A DNA stretch of 64,000 nt from Nocardioides sp. JS614 (lineage in GTDB: Bacteria > Actinomycetota > Actinomycetes > Propionibacteriales > Nocardioidaceae): NCBI RefSeq assembly GCF_000015265.1, contig NC_008699.1, positions 2,542,001 to 2,606,000 on the forward strand, in the 5' to 3' direction. Shown here piece by piece: positions 53,152-63,120 of this stretch (the stretch's first letter is position 1; every line of letters begins with the position of its first letter). The notes beneath the pieces are model-generated. The model was not told the DNA's origin and made no database searches. It saw only the letters and a list, made by a program, of their open reading frames with translations. Both the position numbers and the translations under genes were made by a program.

Positions 53152-54189
53152 GTGTACTCGCTGTTCTTCGACGGGGTCCTGACCCGCACCGACCCGGAGC
53201 GCGCCCACCACGGCGCGTTCCGGGCGATCCGGGCAGCCCGGCCGGTGCTCGCCTCCCGGCGTACGCCGGGCGAGCAGGTCACGGCGCTCGGCCTCACGTT
53301 CCCCAACGTCTTGGGGCTGGCCGCCGGCTTCGACAAGAACGCCGTCGGCATCGACGCCCTCGCGGCTCTCGGCTTCGGGCACGTCGAGATCGGCACCGTC
53401 ACCGGCGAGCCCCAACCCGGCAACCCGAAGCCGCGGCTGTTCCGGCTCCCCGAGGACCGTGCGATCGTCAACCGGATGGGCTTCAACAACGACGGCGCGG
53501 AGGTCGTCGCCCGACGTCTCGCGGAGCGCTCCCGGGGCCGCGACAGGCTCGGCCACCGCAGTCGGCCGGTGCTCGGCGTGAACATCGGCAAGTCGAAGGT
53601 GGTGCCGGACGACGACCAGGCCGCCGTCGAGGCGGACTACGAGAAGAGCGCCCGGCTGCTGGCGCCGTACGCCGACTACCTCGTCGTGAACGTGAGCTCG
53701 CCGAACACGCCCGGGCTGCGCAACCTGCAGGCCGTCGAGAAGCTCCGGCCGCTGCTCGAGCACGTCCGCCGCACCGCCGACGCGGTCACCCGGACGCGGG
53801 TGCCGCTCCTGGTGAAGATCGCCCCCGACCTCGCCGACGAGGACGTGCTCGGTGTGGCCGACCTGGCGCTCGCCATCGGGCTGGACGGGATCATCGCCAC
53901 CAACACCACGATCTCCCGTGCCGGCCTGCGCACGCCGGCCGACCGGGTCGGGGAGATCGGCGCCGGCGGGCTCTCCGGGCGACCGCTCACCGGGCGTGCA
54001 CTCGAGGTGCTGCGGCTGCTGCGCGAGCGGGTCGGACCGGACCTGACCCTGGTCGGGGTCGGCGGCATCAGCACCGTGCAGGACGCTCGCGACCGGCTGA
54101 CCGCCGGCGCCGACCTGCTCCAGGCCTACAGCGCGTTCGTCTACGAGGGCCCGCTGTGGCCCCGCCGCATCGTCAGGGGAGTCGCATGA
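53152..54189 (+). CDS. pyrD: Dihydroorotate dehydrogenase (quinone), class 2
   Basis: Membrane-associated class 2 enzyme oxidising dihydroorotate to orotate with FMN and quinone. The 345-residue product has the short N-terminal helix region YSLFFDGVLTRTDPERAHH, GLAAGFDKNA, GFGHVEIGTVTGEPQPGNPKPRLFRL, NRMGFNNDG, VNVSSPNTPGLRNLQ with the catalytic Ser, and the FMN phosphate site GVGGIS. I chose GTG 53152 because homologues begin MYxLLF; GTGs at 53113 and 53122 would add residues encoded by a dyad repeat. ATGA overlap with pyrF. Confidence 0.93.
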   Translation: MYSLFFDGVLTRTDPERAHHGAFRAIRAARPVLASRRTPGEQVTALGLTFPNVLGLAAGFDKNAVGIDALAALGFGHVEIGTVTGEPQPGNPKPRLFRLPEDRAIVNRMGFNNDGAEVVARRLAERSRGRDRLGHRSRPVLGVNIGKSKVVPDDDQAAVEADYEKSARLLAPYADYLVVNVSSPNTPGLRNLQAVEKLRPLLEHVRRTADAVTRTRVPLLVKIAPDLADEDVLGVADLALAIGLDGIIATNTTISRAGLRTPADRVGEIGAGGLSGRPLTGRALEVLRLLRERVGPDLTLVGVGGISTVQDARDRLTAGADLLQAYSAFVYEGPLWPRRIVRGVA

Positions 54190-55007
54190 TCCCGTTCGGC
54201 AGCCGCCTGCACGCCGCGATCGCGGATCGCGGTCCGCTCTGCGTCGGCATCGACCCGCACGCCGGGCTGCTGAGCGACTGGGGCCTGGGCGACGACGTGG
54301 CCGGGCTGGAGACGTTCGCGCTCGAGGTGGTCGAGGCGATCGCGCCGTACGTCTCGGTGGTCAAGCCGCAGTCGGCGTTCTTCGAGCGCTTCGGCAGCCG
54401 GGGGATCGCGGTCCTCGAGCGGGTGATCGCGCAGTCGCGGGCCGCGGGCGCGCTGGTGCTGCTGGACGTCAAGCGCGGCGACATCGGGTCGACCAGCCAG
54501 GCCTACGCGGACGCCTACCTCGATCCGACCTCGCCGCTCGCCTCGGACGCGATCACCGTCAGCCCGTTCCTCGGATTCGGCTCGCTGGACCCGATCGTCG
54601 AGACCGCGCGGACCCACGGCGCCGGGCTCTTCGTGCTCGCCCTGACCTCCAACAAGGAGGGCCCCGAGGTCCAGCACGCCCGCGTCGACGGTGTCGCCGG
54701 CGGGGGGACCGTCGCCGGGCTGATGCTCGACCACCTGCGCCGGCTCAACGCCGAGGCCAGCCCGCTGGGCTCCTTCGGTGCCGTGGTGGGTGCGACGATC
54801 GGGTCCACCGACGAGGACCTGGCCTTCAACGGGCCGGTGCTGGCTCCGGGCTTCGGAGCGCAGGGCGGCACGATCGCCGACGTACGCCGGCTCTTCGGAG
54901 CCGCCGCCGCCGTCCTCCCGAGCTCCTCCCGCGACGTGCTGCGGCTCCAGGACCCGGACGTGATGCGCGACTTCGTCGTGCGCACGAACGACGAGCTCCG
55001 GTCGTGA
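54186..55007 (+). CDS. pyrF: Orotidine 5'-phosphate decarboxylase, type 2
   Basis: PyrF makes UMP, completing the pathway. The 273-residue product belongs to the longer actinobacterial type, with CVGIDPHAGLLSDWG, VVKPQSAFFERFGSRG, the catalytic LLDVKRGDIGST (Asp94, Lys96, Asp99), SPFLGFGSLDP and LAPGFGAQGGT. ATG overlaps the pyrD stop by four bases. Confidence 0.95.
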   Translation: MIPFGSRLHAAIADRGPLCVGIDPHAGLLSDWGLGDDVAGLETFALEVVEAIAPYVSVVKPQSAFFERFGSRGIAVLERVIAQSRAAGALVLLDVKRGDIGSTSQAYADAYLDPTSPLASDAITVSPFLGFGSLDPIVETARTHGAGLFVLALTSNKEGPEVQHARVDGVAGGGTVAGLMLDHLRRLNAEASPLGSFGAVVGATIGSTDEDLAFNGPVLAPGFGAQGGTIADVRRLFGAAAAVLPSSSRDVLRLQDPDVMRDFVVRTNDELRS

Positions 55008-55435
55008 GGCGGCTGCTGGCGGTCGCCGTGCTGCTCCCGCTGCTGGCGGCCTGCGGGTCCGGACCGGACGAGTACTGCGCGGCCGTGAAGGACCACCAGC
55101 AGGAGCTCAGCGACCTGGTCGGCAGCGGCGCACCGGACGCACTCCTCAAGGCCCTCGGTCCGTTCCGCGACCTGCGCGACCACGCACCCGAGGACATCAC
55201 CGACGAGTGGCAGCAGGTCGTCGGCCGGATCGAGGCTCTGGCCGAGGCCCTCGACGACGCCGGAGTCGATCCGGCCACCTACGACCGCGACCACCCGCCG
55301 GCCGGAGTCTCGGCAGCGGACAAGGCGCGGATCGACGCTGCCGCGGCGCAGCTCGGCAGCGGGACGACGCTGCGGGCCCTGCAGGACCTCGACCAGCAGG
55401 CGCGCGACGTCTGCCGGACGCCGCTCACGCTCTGA
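55004..55435 (+). CDS. Small lipoprotein of unknown function, coupled to pyrF
   Basis: The 143-residue product has a lipoprotein signal with lipobox LLAAC (Cys17) and a mature part that is mostly helical and acidic, with two cysteines (DEYCAAVKDHQQ and RDVCRTP). I do not recognise a domain. The GTG overlaps the pyrF stop by four bases, so it is translated with the pyr operon. It probably ends that operon, as about 100 bp with a new promoter-like sequence follow. Confidence 0.78.
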   Translation: MRRLLAVAVLLPLLAACGSGPDEYCAAVKDHQQELSDLVGSGAPDALLKALGPFRDLRDHAPEDITDEWQQVVGRIEALAEALDDAGVDPATYDRDHPPAGVSAADKARIDAAAAQLGSGTTLRALQDLDQQARDVCRTPLTL

Positions 55436-55483
55436 GGAACGGGGTCGACCGGGACCCGATTGCTGCCCGGTCACCGTTCTGAC

Positions 55484-55489
55484 TAGTGT
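55484..55489 (+). promoter_or_regulatory. Candidate -10 box of the mihF promoter
   Basis: TAGTGT lies 54 bp before the mihF start, in the 102-bp gap after the lipoprotein gene. Confidence 0.4.
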
Positions 55490-55537
55490 GACCTCTCACC
55501 GGCCCGTCCGGACTCCAGACCCTGACCGAAGGACCCA

Positions 55538-55864
55538 ATGCTCGTGGCTCTGCCCCCGCTCACCCCCGAACAGCGCCAGGCGGCCCTCGAGAAGGCCGCC
55601 GCGTCCCGCAGGGAGCGGGCCGAGGTCAAGAACCGGCTGAAGAACTCCGGCGCCTCGATCGTCGACGTCCTGCAGGAGGGTCAGCGCAACGAGGTGATCG
55701 GCAAGATGCGGGTCGTCGACCTGCTCCAGTCGATGCCCGGCCTGGGCAAGGTCCGCGCCCGCCAGGTCATGGAGCGGCTCGGCATCGCGGAGAGCCGCCG
55801 GGTGCGGGGCCTGGGCGCCAAGCAGGTCGCGGCGCTGGAGAAGGAGTTCGCTGCGCGTGACTGA
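55538..55864 (+). CDS. mihF: Actinobacterial integration host factor
   Basis: mIHF is a small DNA-binding nucleoid protein unrelated to E. coli IHF, needed for phage L5 integration in mycobacteria and for nucleoid structure. The 108-residue product shows LPPLTPEQRQAALEKAAASRRERAEVKNRLKNSGAS, then a helix-two-turn-helix region VVDLLQSMPGLGKVRARQVMERLGIAESRRVRGLGAKQ, strongly conserved. GTG 55544 is an alternative start matching homologues (VALPPLTPEQR); AAGGA at 55529-55533 fits either. Upstream of gmk as usual. Confidence 0.94.
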   Translation: MLVALPPLTPEQRQAALEKAAASRRERAEVKNRLKNSGASIVDVLQEGQRNEVIGKMRVVDLLQSMPGLGKVRARQVMERLGIAESRRVRGLGAKQVAALEKEFAARD

Positions 55865-55879
55865 GCGGAGGCTCTCGCG

Positions 55880-56464
55880 GTGACCGCGCCCTCCACCCGT
55901 CGTTCGCGACTCGTCGTCCTTGCCGGCCCCACGGCAGTGGGGAAGGGGACCGTCGCAGCAGAGGTCCGGCGTACCCATCCCGAGGTGTGGATCTCGGTGT
56001 CGGCGACCACCCGCCCGCCCAGACCGGGCGAGGAGAACGGCGTCCACTACTGGTTCGTGTCCGACGAGGAGTTCGACGCGATGGTCGAGCAGGGCAACCT
56101 GCTCGAGTGGGCGGTGGTCCACAAGGCGGCCCGCTACGGCACGCCGCGCCAGCCGGTCGAGCTCGCTCTGGCCTCGGGCCGCCCGGCGATGCTGGAGATC
56201 GACCTGCAGGGCGCGCGCCAGGTCCGCGCGACCATGCCCGATGCGCTGTTCGTGTTCCTCAAGCCGCCGTCGTGGGACGAACTCGTGCGTCGCCTCGTGG
56301 GCCGTGGCACCGAGACCGAGACGGAGCGCGAGCGCCGACTGGAGACCGCGCGCGAGGAGCTCGCGGCCGAGGCGGAGTTCGACCTGACGATCGTCAACCA
56401 CGAAGTTAACGCTGCCGCGGAGGAGTTGGTAGCCTTGATGGCGCCATCCCCGACAGATCTGTGA
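55880..56464 (+). CDS. gmk: Guanylate kinase
   Basis: Gmk phosphorylates GMP to GDP. The 194-residue product has P-loop GPTAVGKGTV at 16-25, SATTRPPRPGEENGVHYWFVS for GMP binding, LLEWAVVH, YGTPRQPVE and EIDLQGARQVR. GTG start 15 bp after mihF. The mihF-gmk-rpoZ-coaBC-metK order is standard for actinobacteria. Confidence 0.96.
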   Translation: MTAPSTRRSRLVVLAGPTAVGKGTVAAEVRRTHPEVWISVSATTRPPRPGEENGVHYWFVSDEEFDAMVEQGNLLEWAVVHKAARYGTPRQPVELALASGRPAMLEIDLQGARQVRATMPDALFVFLKPPSWDELVRRLVGRGTETETERERRLETAREELAAEAEFDLTIVNHEVNAAAEELVALMAPSPTDL

Positions 56465-56473
56465 GGCTTTAGC

Positions 56474-56806
56474 GTGTCCGGACCCACCATCGCCGCCGAG
56501 GGTGTCACCAACCCCCCGATTGACGAGCTGCTGACGAAGACCGACAGCAAGTACAAGCTGGTCCTCTACAGCGCCAAGCGCGCCCGGCAGATCAACGCCT
56601 ACTACTCCCAGCTCGGGGAGGGCCTGCTCGAGTACGTCGGCCCGCTGGTCGACACCCACGTCCAGGAGAAGCCGCTCTCGATCGCGCTGCGCGAGATCAA
56701 CGAAGACCTGCTGACCTGCGAGGACGTCGACCCCGCCGAGCTCGCCGCCGAGGAGGCCGCCGCGCAGGCCGCCGCCGCGGATGCGGGCAGCTCGTTCAGC
56801 GAGTGA
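56474..56806 (+). CDS. rpoZ: RNA polymerase omega subunit
   Basis: Omega helps beta-prime folding and polymerase assembly. The 110-residue product has the actinobacterial form: GVTNPPIDELLTKTDSKYKLVLYSAKRARQINAYYSQLGEGLLEYVGPLVDT, KPLSIALREINEDLL, and an acidic Ala-rich tail. GTG start nine bases after gmk. Confidence 0.96.
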   Translation: MSGPTIAAEGVTNPPIDELLTKTDSKYKLVLYSAKRARQINAYYSQLGEGLLEYVGPLVDTHVQEKPLSIALREINEDLLTCEDVDPAELAAEEAAAQAAAADAGSSFSE

Positions 56807-58091
56807 TCCGCTGACCACCAGCAGCACCCACGAGGCCGCCTCCCCGTCAGGGGGGCGGCCCGCTGCTCGTCCCGAGCAGGCTCCGCGGGTGGTGCTCGGG
56901 GTCTCCGGCGGCATCGCGGCCTACAAGGTCTGCGAGCTGCTGCGCCGCTTCACCGAGTCAGGTCATGACGTGACCGTCGTGCCGACCGTCGCCGCGCTGG
57001 AGTTCGTCGGAGCCCCGACCTGGGCAGCGCTGTCCGGCAAGCCCGTGTCGACCGAGGTGTGGAACGACGTCCACCAGGTGCCGCACGTGCGGATCGGCCA
57101 GTGGGCGGACCTCCTCGTGCTCGCGCCCGCGACCGCCGACCTGATCGCGAAGGCCGCCCACGGGCTGGCGGACGACCTGCTCACCAACACGCTGCTGACC
57201 GCCCGCTGTCCGGTGGTCCTCGCCCCGGCGATGCACACCGAGATGTGGGAGCACCCGGCGACCCAGGCGAACGTGGCCACCCTTCGGGAGCGGGGCGTCG
57301 TGGTCATCGAGCCCGCCGAGGGCCGGCTCACCGGCAAGGACACCGGCAAGGGCCGGCTGCCCGAGCCGGACGCGATCTTCGACCTGTGCCGGGAGCTGCT
57401 GACCCGGGGGAGCGGTGCTCCCGACCTGGCCGGGCGGCAGGTCCTGGTCACCGCCGGCGGCACCCGCGAGTACCTCGACCCGGTCCGGTTCCTCGGCAAC
57501 AGGTCCTCGGGCCTGCAGGGCTACGCCCTGGCCCGCGCGGCTGCCGCGCGTGGCGCCGAGGTCACCCTCGTCGCCGCGAACGTCAGCCTCCCCGACCCCG
57601 CGGGGGTGAAGATCGTGCGGGTCGGCAGCACCGCCGAGCTGCGCGACGCGGTGCTGGCCGGCGCTGCGTCGGCCGACGCGGTGGTGATGGCAGCCGCGCC
57701 CGCGGACTTCCGGCCCGTCGACGTGAGCGAGGCGAAGATCAAGAAGGACGTCGACGGCTCCGCGCCGACCGTGACCCTCGCGCAGAACCCCGACATCCTC
57801 CACGAGATCAGCACCCATCGGGCCCGCCCGGGCGCCGTGATCGTCGGCTTCGCCGCCGAGACCGGCGACGAGACCGGAACCGTGCTCGACCTGGCCCGCG
57901 CCAAGCTCGCCCGCAAGGGCTGCGACCTGCTGGTGGTCAACGACGTCAGCGGCGGCGCGGTCTTCGGCAGCCCGGAGAACCAGGCGGTGATCCTCGCGGC
58001 GGACGGCGCCGAGGTGGAGGTGCCGCGGGGCCCGAAGAACGCGCTGGCCCACATCATCTGGGACCAGGTGGCGAGCAGGCTGCAGGATTGA
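56781..58091 (+). CDS. coaBC: Bifunctional phosphopantothenoylcysteine decarboxylase / phosphopantothenate-cysteine ligase
   Basis: CoaBC performs two steps of coenzyme A synthesis. The 436-residue product has the FMN-dependent CoaC half (VVLGVSGGIAAYKVCELLRR, PHVRIGQWADLLVLAPATADLIAKAAHGLADDL, APAMHTEMW) and the CoaB half (VLVTAGGTREYLDPVRFLGNRSSG, MAAAPADFRPV, KIKKD). The ATG at 56781 overlaps rpoZ by 26 bp and gives a 36-residue Ser/Pro-rich extension; GTG 56889 would start at VVLGVSGG. The true start is uncertain. Confidence 0.93.
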   Translation: MRAARSASDPLTTSSTHEAASPSGGRPAARPEQAPRVVLGVSGGIAAYKVCELLRRFTESGHDVTVVPTVAALEFVGAPTWAALSGKPVSTEVWNDVHQVPHVRIGQWADLLVLAPATADLIAKAAHGLADDLLTNTLLTARCPVVLAPAMHTEMWEHPATQANVATLRERGVVVIEPAEGRLTGKDTGKGRLPEPDAIFDLCRELLTRGSGAPDLAGRQVLVTAGGTREYLDPVRFLGNRSSGLQGYALARAAAARGAEVTLVAANVSLPDPAGVKIVRVGSTAELRDAVLAGAASADAVVMAAAPADFRPVDVSEAKIKKDVDGSAPTVTLAQNPDILHEISTHRARPGAVIVGFAAETGDETGTVLDLARAKLARKGCDLLVVNDVSGGAVFGSPENQAVILAADGAEVEVPRGPKNALAHIIWDQVASRLQD

Positions 58092-58172
58092 GACCGCCGT
58101 CCCGTGATCCGGGACGCTCGATATCGTTGGCAATCGTTGGCAGACCGCCAACCAGGACACAGGAGCGCAGAA

Positions 58173-59363
<1,191 letters not shown>

Positions 59364-59371
59364 CGGCGCCT

Positions 59372-59396
59372 CGCGCGTCGCCTTCGGCGCCGCGCG
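59372..59396 (+). terminator. Hairpin downstream of metK
   Basis: CGCGCG and CGCC pair with GGCG and CGCGCG around a TTC loop, with one internal mismatch, nine bases after the metK stop. No T-tract. Confidence 0.45.
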
Positions 59397-59474
59397 GGTC
59401 GCGGGGTCGGTCCTCGGGCCGGCCAGTCCTCGTTGTGGTTACGGTGGGTGCGCGGGTGCGTCGCCGCCCCCTGG

Positions 59475-59480
59475 TAGACA
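59475..59480 (+). promoter_or_regulatory. Possible -10 box of a leaderless priA promoter
   Basis: TAGACA lies seven bases before the priA ATG (59488); no ribosome site is visible. Confidence 0.4.
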
Positions 59481-59487
59481 TCAGCCC

Positions 59488-61521
59488 ATGACGGACTCGG
59501 AGGAGCAGCCCGAGCTGCTGCCGGGGATGGTCCGGGCGAGCGTCAAGGCGTCGCGTGCCAAGGCGCGGGCGACCCGGGCCCGCAAGGCCGCCGAGGCCGA
59601 GCCGGCCGCGGTCGACCCGGTCGCCCGGGTGCTGGTCGACCTCCCGCTCGCCCACCTGGACCGGCCCTTCGACTACGCCGTCCCGGCCGCGATGGCCGAC
59701 GACGCCCGGCCCGGAGCGCGGGTGAAGGTCCGCTTCGCGGGTCAGGACGTCGACGGCTACCTCGTGGCCCGGGCGGCGGAGTCCGAGCACCTCGGCCGGC
59801 TCGCGCCCCTGCGGCGTGTGGTGAGCCCCGAGCCGGTGCTGGCGCCCCAGATCGAGGCGCTCAGCGCCGAGCTCGCGGAGCGGTACGCCGGCACCCGCTC
59901 CGACGTGCTCCGGCTGGCGGTCCCGCCCCGGCACGCGACCACCGAGAAGGCGCCCAGTCCGCCGGTGCCGTCCTGGGGCGGACCCGACCCGGCCGCGGGC
60001 GAGGCGGCCTGGGCCGGACACGAGCCGGGCGCGGCCTTCCTGCGGCACCTGACCGCCGGGGGCATCCCGCGCGCGGTGTGGACGGCCGCCCCGGCGGCCG
60101 ACTGGCCCGTGATGATCGCCCACGCCGTGGCAGCGACGTACGCCTCCGGGCGCGGGAGCCTGGTCTGCGTCCCGGACCACAAGGACGTCGCCCGGGTCGG
60201 TGCGGCGCTCACCGACGTCCTCGGCGAGGGCCGGCACGTCACCCTGACCGCGGACTCCGGGCCGGCGGCGCGCTACCGCGACTTCCTCGCCGTCAGCCGG
60301 GGCGCGCGTCGGGTGGTCGTCGGCACCCGTGGGGCGGCGTTCGCCCCGGTCCACGAGCTCGGGCTGGTCGTGGTGTGGGACGACGGTGACGACCTGCACG
60401 CGGAGCCGCGCGCGCCCTACCCGCACACGCGCGAGACCCTGCTCCTGCGGGCCGAGCGCGAGGGTGCCGCTGCACTCGTCGGTGGCTTCGTGCGCACCGT
60501 GGAGGGCGAGTACCTCCTCCGCACCGGCTGGGCCCACGAGCTGGTGCCCGCACGCGAGGAGGTGCGCCGACGGGTCACGGTGTCGGTGGCCGGGGACGCC
60601 GGTGACCGCGACGTGCACGCGCGCGGGGTGCGGATGCCCCGCGCGATCCACCAGGCGATCCGGGAGGCACTGGACGACGGGCCCGTCCTCGTGCAGACGC
60701 CGCGGGTGGGCTACGTCAACGCCCTGGCCTGCGAGCGCTGCCGGACGCCGGCCCGTTGTGCTGCCTGCCAGGGACCGCTCGCCCTGACCGGCCCGACGAC
60801 CCCGCCCGCCTGCCGCTGGTGCGGGATCCTGGCGGAGGGCTGGGCGTGCCGGGAGTGTGGCTTCCGGGGGCTGCGTGCTCCCGTCCTCGGCGATGCCCGT
60901 ACGGCCGAGGAGCTGGGACGGGCCTTCCCCGGCACCACCGTGCGCACCAGCTCGGGCGAGGCCGTCGTGGCAGCGGTGGGCGCCCGTCCCCAGGTCGTCG
61001 TGGCGACTCCCGGCGCCGAGCCGGTCGCCGAGGACGGCTACGCCGCGGTGGTGCTGCTCGACACCTGGCTGCTGCTGTCCCGGATCGACCTGCGCGCCGA
61101 GGAGGAGGCGCTGCGCCGGTGGGCCAACGCCGCAGGCCTGGTGCGCCCCGGCGGCCGGGTCGTGGCCGTCGGCGACGCGGCCCACCCGGCGCTCCAGGCG
61201 CTCGTGCGCTGGGACCCGGCCGGGTTCGCCGCCCGGGAGACCGCCGAGCGGGTCGAGGCGCACCTGCCGCCGGCCAGCCGGCTCGCGACGATCACCGGGG
61301 AGCCGGGGGCGGTCGACGACGCCTTGATCCTCCTGGACGCCCCATCGGGTGCCGAGATCCTCGGCCCGGTGGACGTCGGGGAGGGCGAGTCCCGCGTCGT
61401 CGTCCGGGTGCCACGCGCGCAGGGGCCGGCGCTCTCCCACGCGCTCGGCCAGCTCCAGCGGGTCCGCTCGAGCCGCAAGCTCGACGCCGTCCGCATCCAG
61501 GTCGACCCACCGACCCTCTGA
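59488..61521 (+). CDS. priA: Primosomal protein N' (PriA), helicase motifs degenerate
   Basis: PriA normally restarts replication at abandoned forks. The 677-residue product keeps the 3'-DNA-binding domain (VLVDLPLAHLDRPFDYAVPAAM at about 51-72) and the zinc-binding region with eight cysteines in C-x2-C pairs from Cys415 onward. The Walker A region lacks GKT (it reads WTAAPAADWPVMIAHAV) and the DEEH box is replaced by WDDGDD. Loss of the ATPase motifs is known for actinobacterial PriA, so this is probably a non-helicase loader. ATG 59488. Confidence 0.92.
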   Translation: MTDSEEQPELLPGMVRASVKASRAKARATRARKAAEAEPAAVDPVARVLVDLPLAHLDRPFDYAVPAAMADDARPGARVKVRFAGQDVDGYLVARAAESEHLGRLAPLRRVVSPEPVLAPQIEALSAELAERYAGTRSDVLRLAVPPRHATTEKAPSPPVPSWGGPDPAAGEAAWAGHEPGAAFLRHLTAGGIPRAVWTAAPAADWPVMIAHAVAATYASGRGSLVCVPDHKDVARVGAALTDVLGEGRHVTLTADSGPAARYRDFLAVSRGARRVVVGTRGAAFAPVHELGLVVVWDDGDDLHAEPRAPYPHTRETLLLRAEREGAAALVGGFVRTVEGEYLLRTGWAHELVPAREEVRRRVTVSVAGDAGDRDVHARGVRMPRAIHQAIREALDDGPVLVQTPRVGYVNALACERCRTPARCAACQGPLALTGPTTPPACRWCGILAEGWACRECGFRGLRAPVLGDARTAEELGRAFPGTTVRTSSGEAVVAAVGARPQVVVATPGAEPVAEDGYAAVVLLDTWLLLSRIDLRAEEEALRRWANAAGLVRPGGRVVAVGDAAHPALQALVRWDPAGFAARETAERVEAHLPPASRLATITGEPGAVDDALILLDAPSGAEILGPVDVGEGESRVVVRVPRAQGPALSHALGQLQRVRSSRKLDAVRIQVDPPTL

Positions 61522-61584
61522 CCGACGGCACGGCCCCGGGTGCTCGCTCGACCACCACCAGGGAGTCCGCTGACGCGTCCTCCC

Positions 61585-61590
61585 TAGACT
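61585..61590 (+). promoter_or_regulatory. -10 box of a likely leaderless def promoter
   Basis: TAGACT lies six bases before the def GTG (61597), in the 75-bp gap after priA, the same arrangement as relA. Confidence 0.55.
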
Positions 61591-61596
61591 GACGCC

Positions 61597-62142
61597 GTGG
61601 CCATCCAGCCGATCCGTCTCTTCGGGGACCCCGTCCTGCGCAAGCCCGCCATCGAGGTCGTCGACTTCGACAAGGAGCTGCGCCGGCTCGTCGCGGACCT
61701 CACCGACACCATGATGGACGCCCCCGGCGCGGGGTTGGCCGCGCCGCAGATCGGCGTGGGACTCCGGGTCTTCACCTGGTACGTCGACGGCGAGCCCGGG
61801 CACCTGGTCAACCCGCAGCTGGACCTGTCGGACGAGCTGCAGGACGGTCCCGAGGGCTGTCTCTCGATCCCGGGCCTCAGCGTGGACTGCCAGCGCGCGA
61901 TGGCTGCTGTGGCCCGCGGCTTCAACATGTACGGCGACCCGGTGACCATCGAGGGCACCGAGCTGCTGGCCCGCGCGCTCCAGCACGAGACCGACCACCT
62001 CGACGGGGTGCTGTTCATCGACCGCCTGGACACCGAGGCCCGCAAGGCCGCGATGAAGGCGATCCGCGAGTCGGAGTGGTTCGGCCTCGACGCCCCCCAG
62101 GTGAAGGTCTCTCCGCACGCCACGCACGGGCTCGGCTTCTGA
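61597..62142 (+). CDS. def: Peptide deformylase
   Basis: Def removes the N-formyl group from new proteins. The 181-residue product has the three motifs GAGLAAPQIG (44-53), EGCLSIP with metal ligand Cys88, and QHETDHLDG with ligands His130 and His134 and catalytic Glu131. GTG start. Two bases separate it from fmt, its functional partner. Confidence 0.96.
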   Translation: MAIQPIRLFGDPVLRKPAIEVVDFDKELRRLVADLTDTMMDAPGAGLAAPQIGVGLRVFTWYVDGEPGHLVNPQLDLSDELQDGPEGCLSIPGLSVDCQRAMAAVARGFNMYGDPVTIEGTELLARALQHETDHLDGVLFIDRLDTEARKAAMKAIRESEWFGLDAPQVKVSPHATHGLGF

Positions 62143-62144
62143 GC

Positions 62145-63095
62145 ATGCGCGTCGTCTTCGCCGGCACCCCCGAGGTGGCCATCCCCGTCCTGGACGCGGT
62201 CGCCGCGTCCTCCCACGAGCTCGTCGCCGTGGTCACCCGTCCCGACGCACCCGCCGGCCGGGGGCGGCGGCTGCTGGCGAGCCCGGTCGCGCTCCGTGCG
62301 GAGGAGCTGGGGGTCCCGGTGCTCAAGCCCGCCCACCCCAAGGATCCGGAGTTCCAGGAGCAGCTGCGCGCGCTGCGGCCGGACTGCTGTCCCGTCGTCG
62401 CGTACGGCGCGCTGCTGCCGCAGGCGGCGCTCGACATCCCGGTCCACGGGTGGGTCAACCTGCACTTCTCGGCGCTCCCCGCCTGGCGGGGAGCGGCCCC
62501 CGTCCAGCACGCGATCTGGGCCGGGGACGAGGTCACCGGGGCCACCACCTTCCGGATCGTCAAGGAGCTCGACGCGGGGCCGACGTACGGCGTGATGACC
62601 GAACGGATCCGCCCCACCGACACCGCAGGGGACCTGCTCGCGCGACTCGCCGAGGGCGGCGCGGGGCTGATGGTCGCCACGCTCGACGGCATCGAGGACG
62701 GCTCCCTGGAGGCCCGGCCGCAGCAGGCCGAGGGGGTCTCCTACGCCCCGAAGGTCGAGGTCGAGGACGCACGCGTGGACTGGTCGCGACCGGCGGTCGT
62801 GATCGACCACCAGGTGCGCGCCTGCACCCCCGCCCCGGGCGCCTGGACCACCGTGGCCGGCGAGCGCCTCAAGCTCGGGCCGGTCACCCACGCCGATGCC
62901 CACGGCTCCCAGGGCCTCGGGCCGGGAGAGCTGGGGGTCGGCAAGCACGACGTGCTGGTCGGCACCGGCACCACGGCCGTCCGGCTCGGTGACGTGCGCC
63001 CGCACGGCCGCAAGCAGATGGCCGCCGCGGACTGGGCCCGCGGAGCCCGGCTGCAGACAGGTGTCCGAATCGGCGTGGCTTTCGGTGAAAGCTGA
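62145..63095 (+). CDS. fmt: Methionyl-tRNA formyltransferase
   Basis: Fmt formylates initiator Met-tRNA using 10-formyl-THF. The 316-residue product has VVFAGTPEVAIPVLDAV, the catalytic Asn105 and His107 in VNLHFSALPAWRGAAP, Asp143 in KELDAGP, and a C-terminal OB domain beginning near ARVDWSRPA. Size is normal. It is followed 25 bp later by a small gene with its own promoter-like hexamer. Confidence 0.96.
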   Translation: MRVVFAGTPEVAIPVLDAVAASSHELVAVVTRPDAPAGRGRRLLASPVALRAEELGVPVLKPAHPKDPEFQEQLRALRPDCCPVVAYGALLPQAALDIPVHGWVNLHFSALPAWRGAAPVQHAIWAGDEVTGATTFRIVKELDAGPTYGVMTERIRPTDTAGDLLARLAEGGAGLMVATLDGIEDGSLEARPQQAEGVSYAPKVEVEDARVDWSRPAVVIDHQVRACTPAPGAWTTVAGERLKLGPVTHADAHGSQGLGPGELGVGKHDVLVGTGTTAVRLGDVRPHGRKQMAAADWARGARLQTGVRIGVAFGES

Positions 63096-63107
63096 GGCGC
63101 GGGTCGA

Positions 63108-63113
63108 TACGGT
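63108..63113 (+). promoter_or_regulatory. Possible -10 box of the small gene after fmt
   Basis: TACGGT lies seven bases before the ATG at 63121, in line with the leaderless pattern seen elsewhere in the window. Confidence 0.4.
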
Positions 63114-63120
63114 CGTCTGC

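Noticed and set aside
58092..58172. SAM riboswitch upstream of metK
   Set aside because: The 81-bp gap has only short dyads and a ribosome site; no pattern of paired segments I can match to a SAM riboswitch class.
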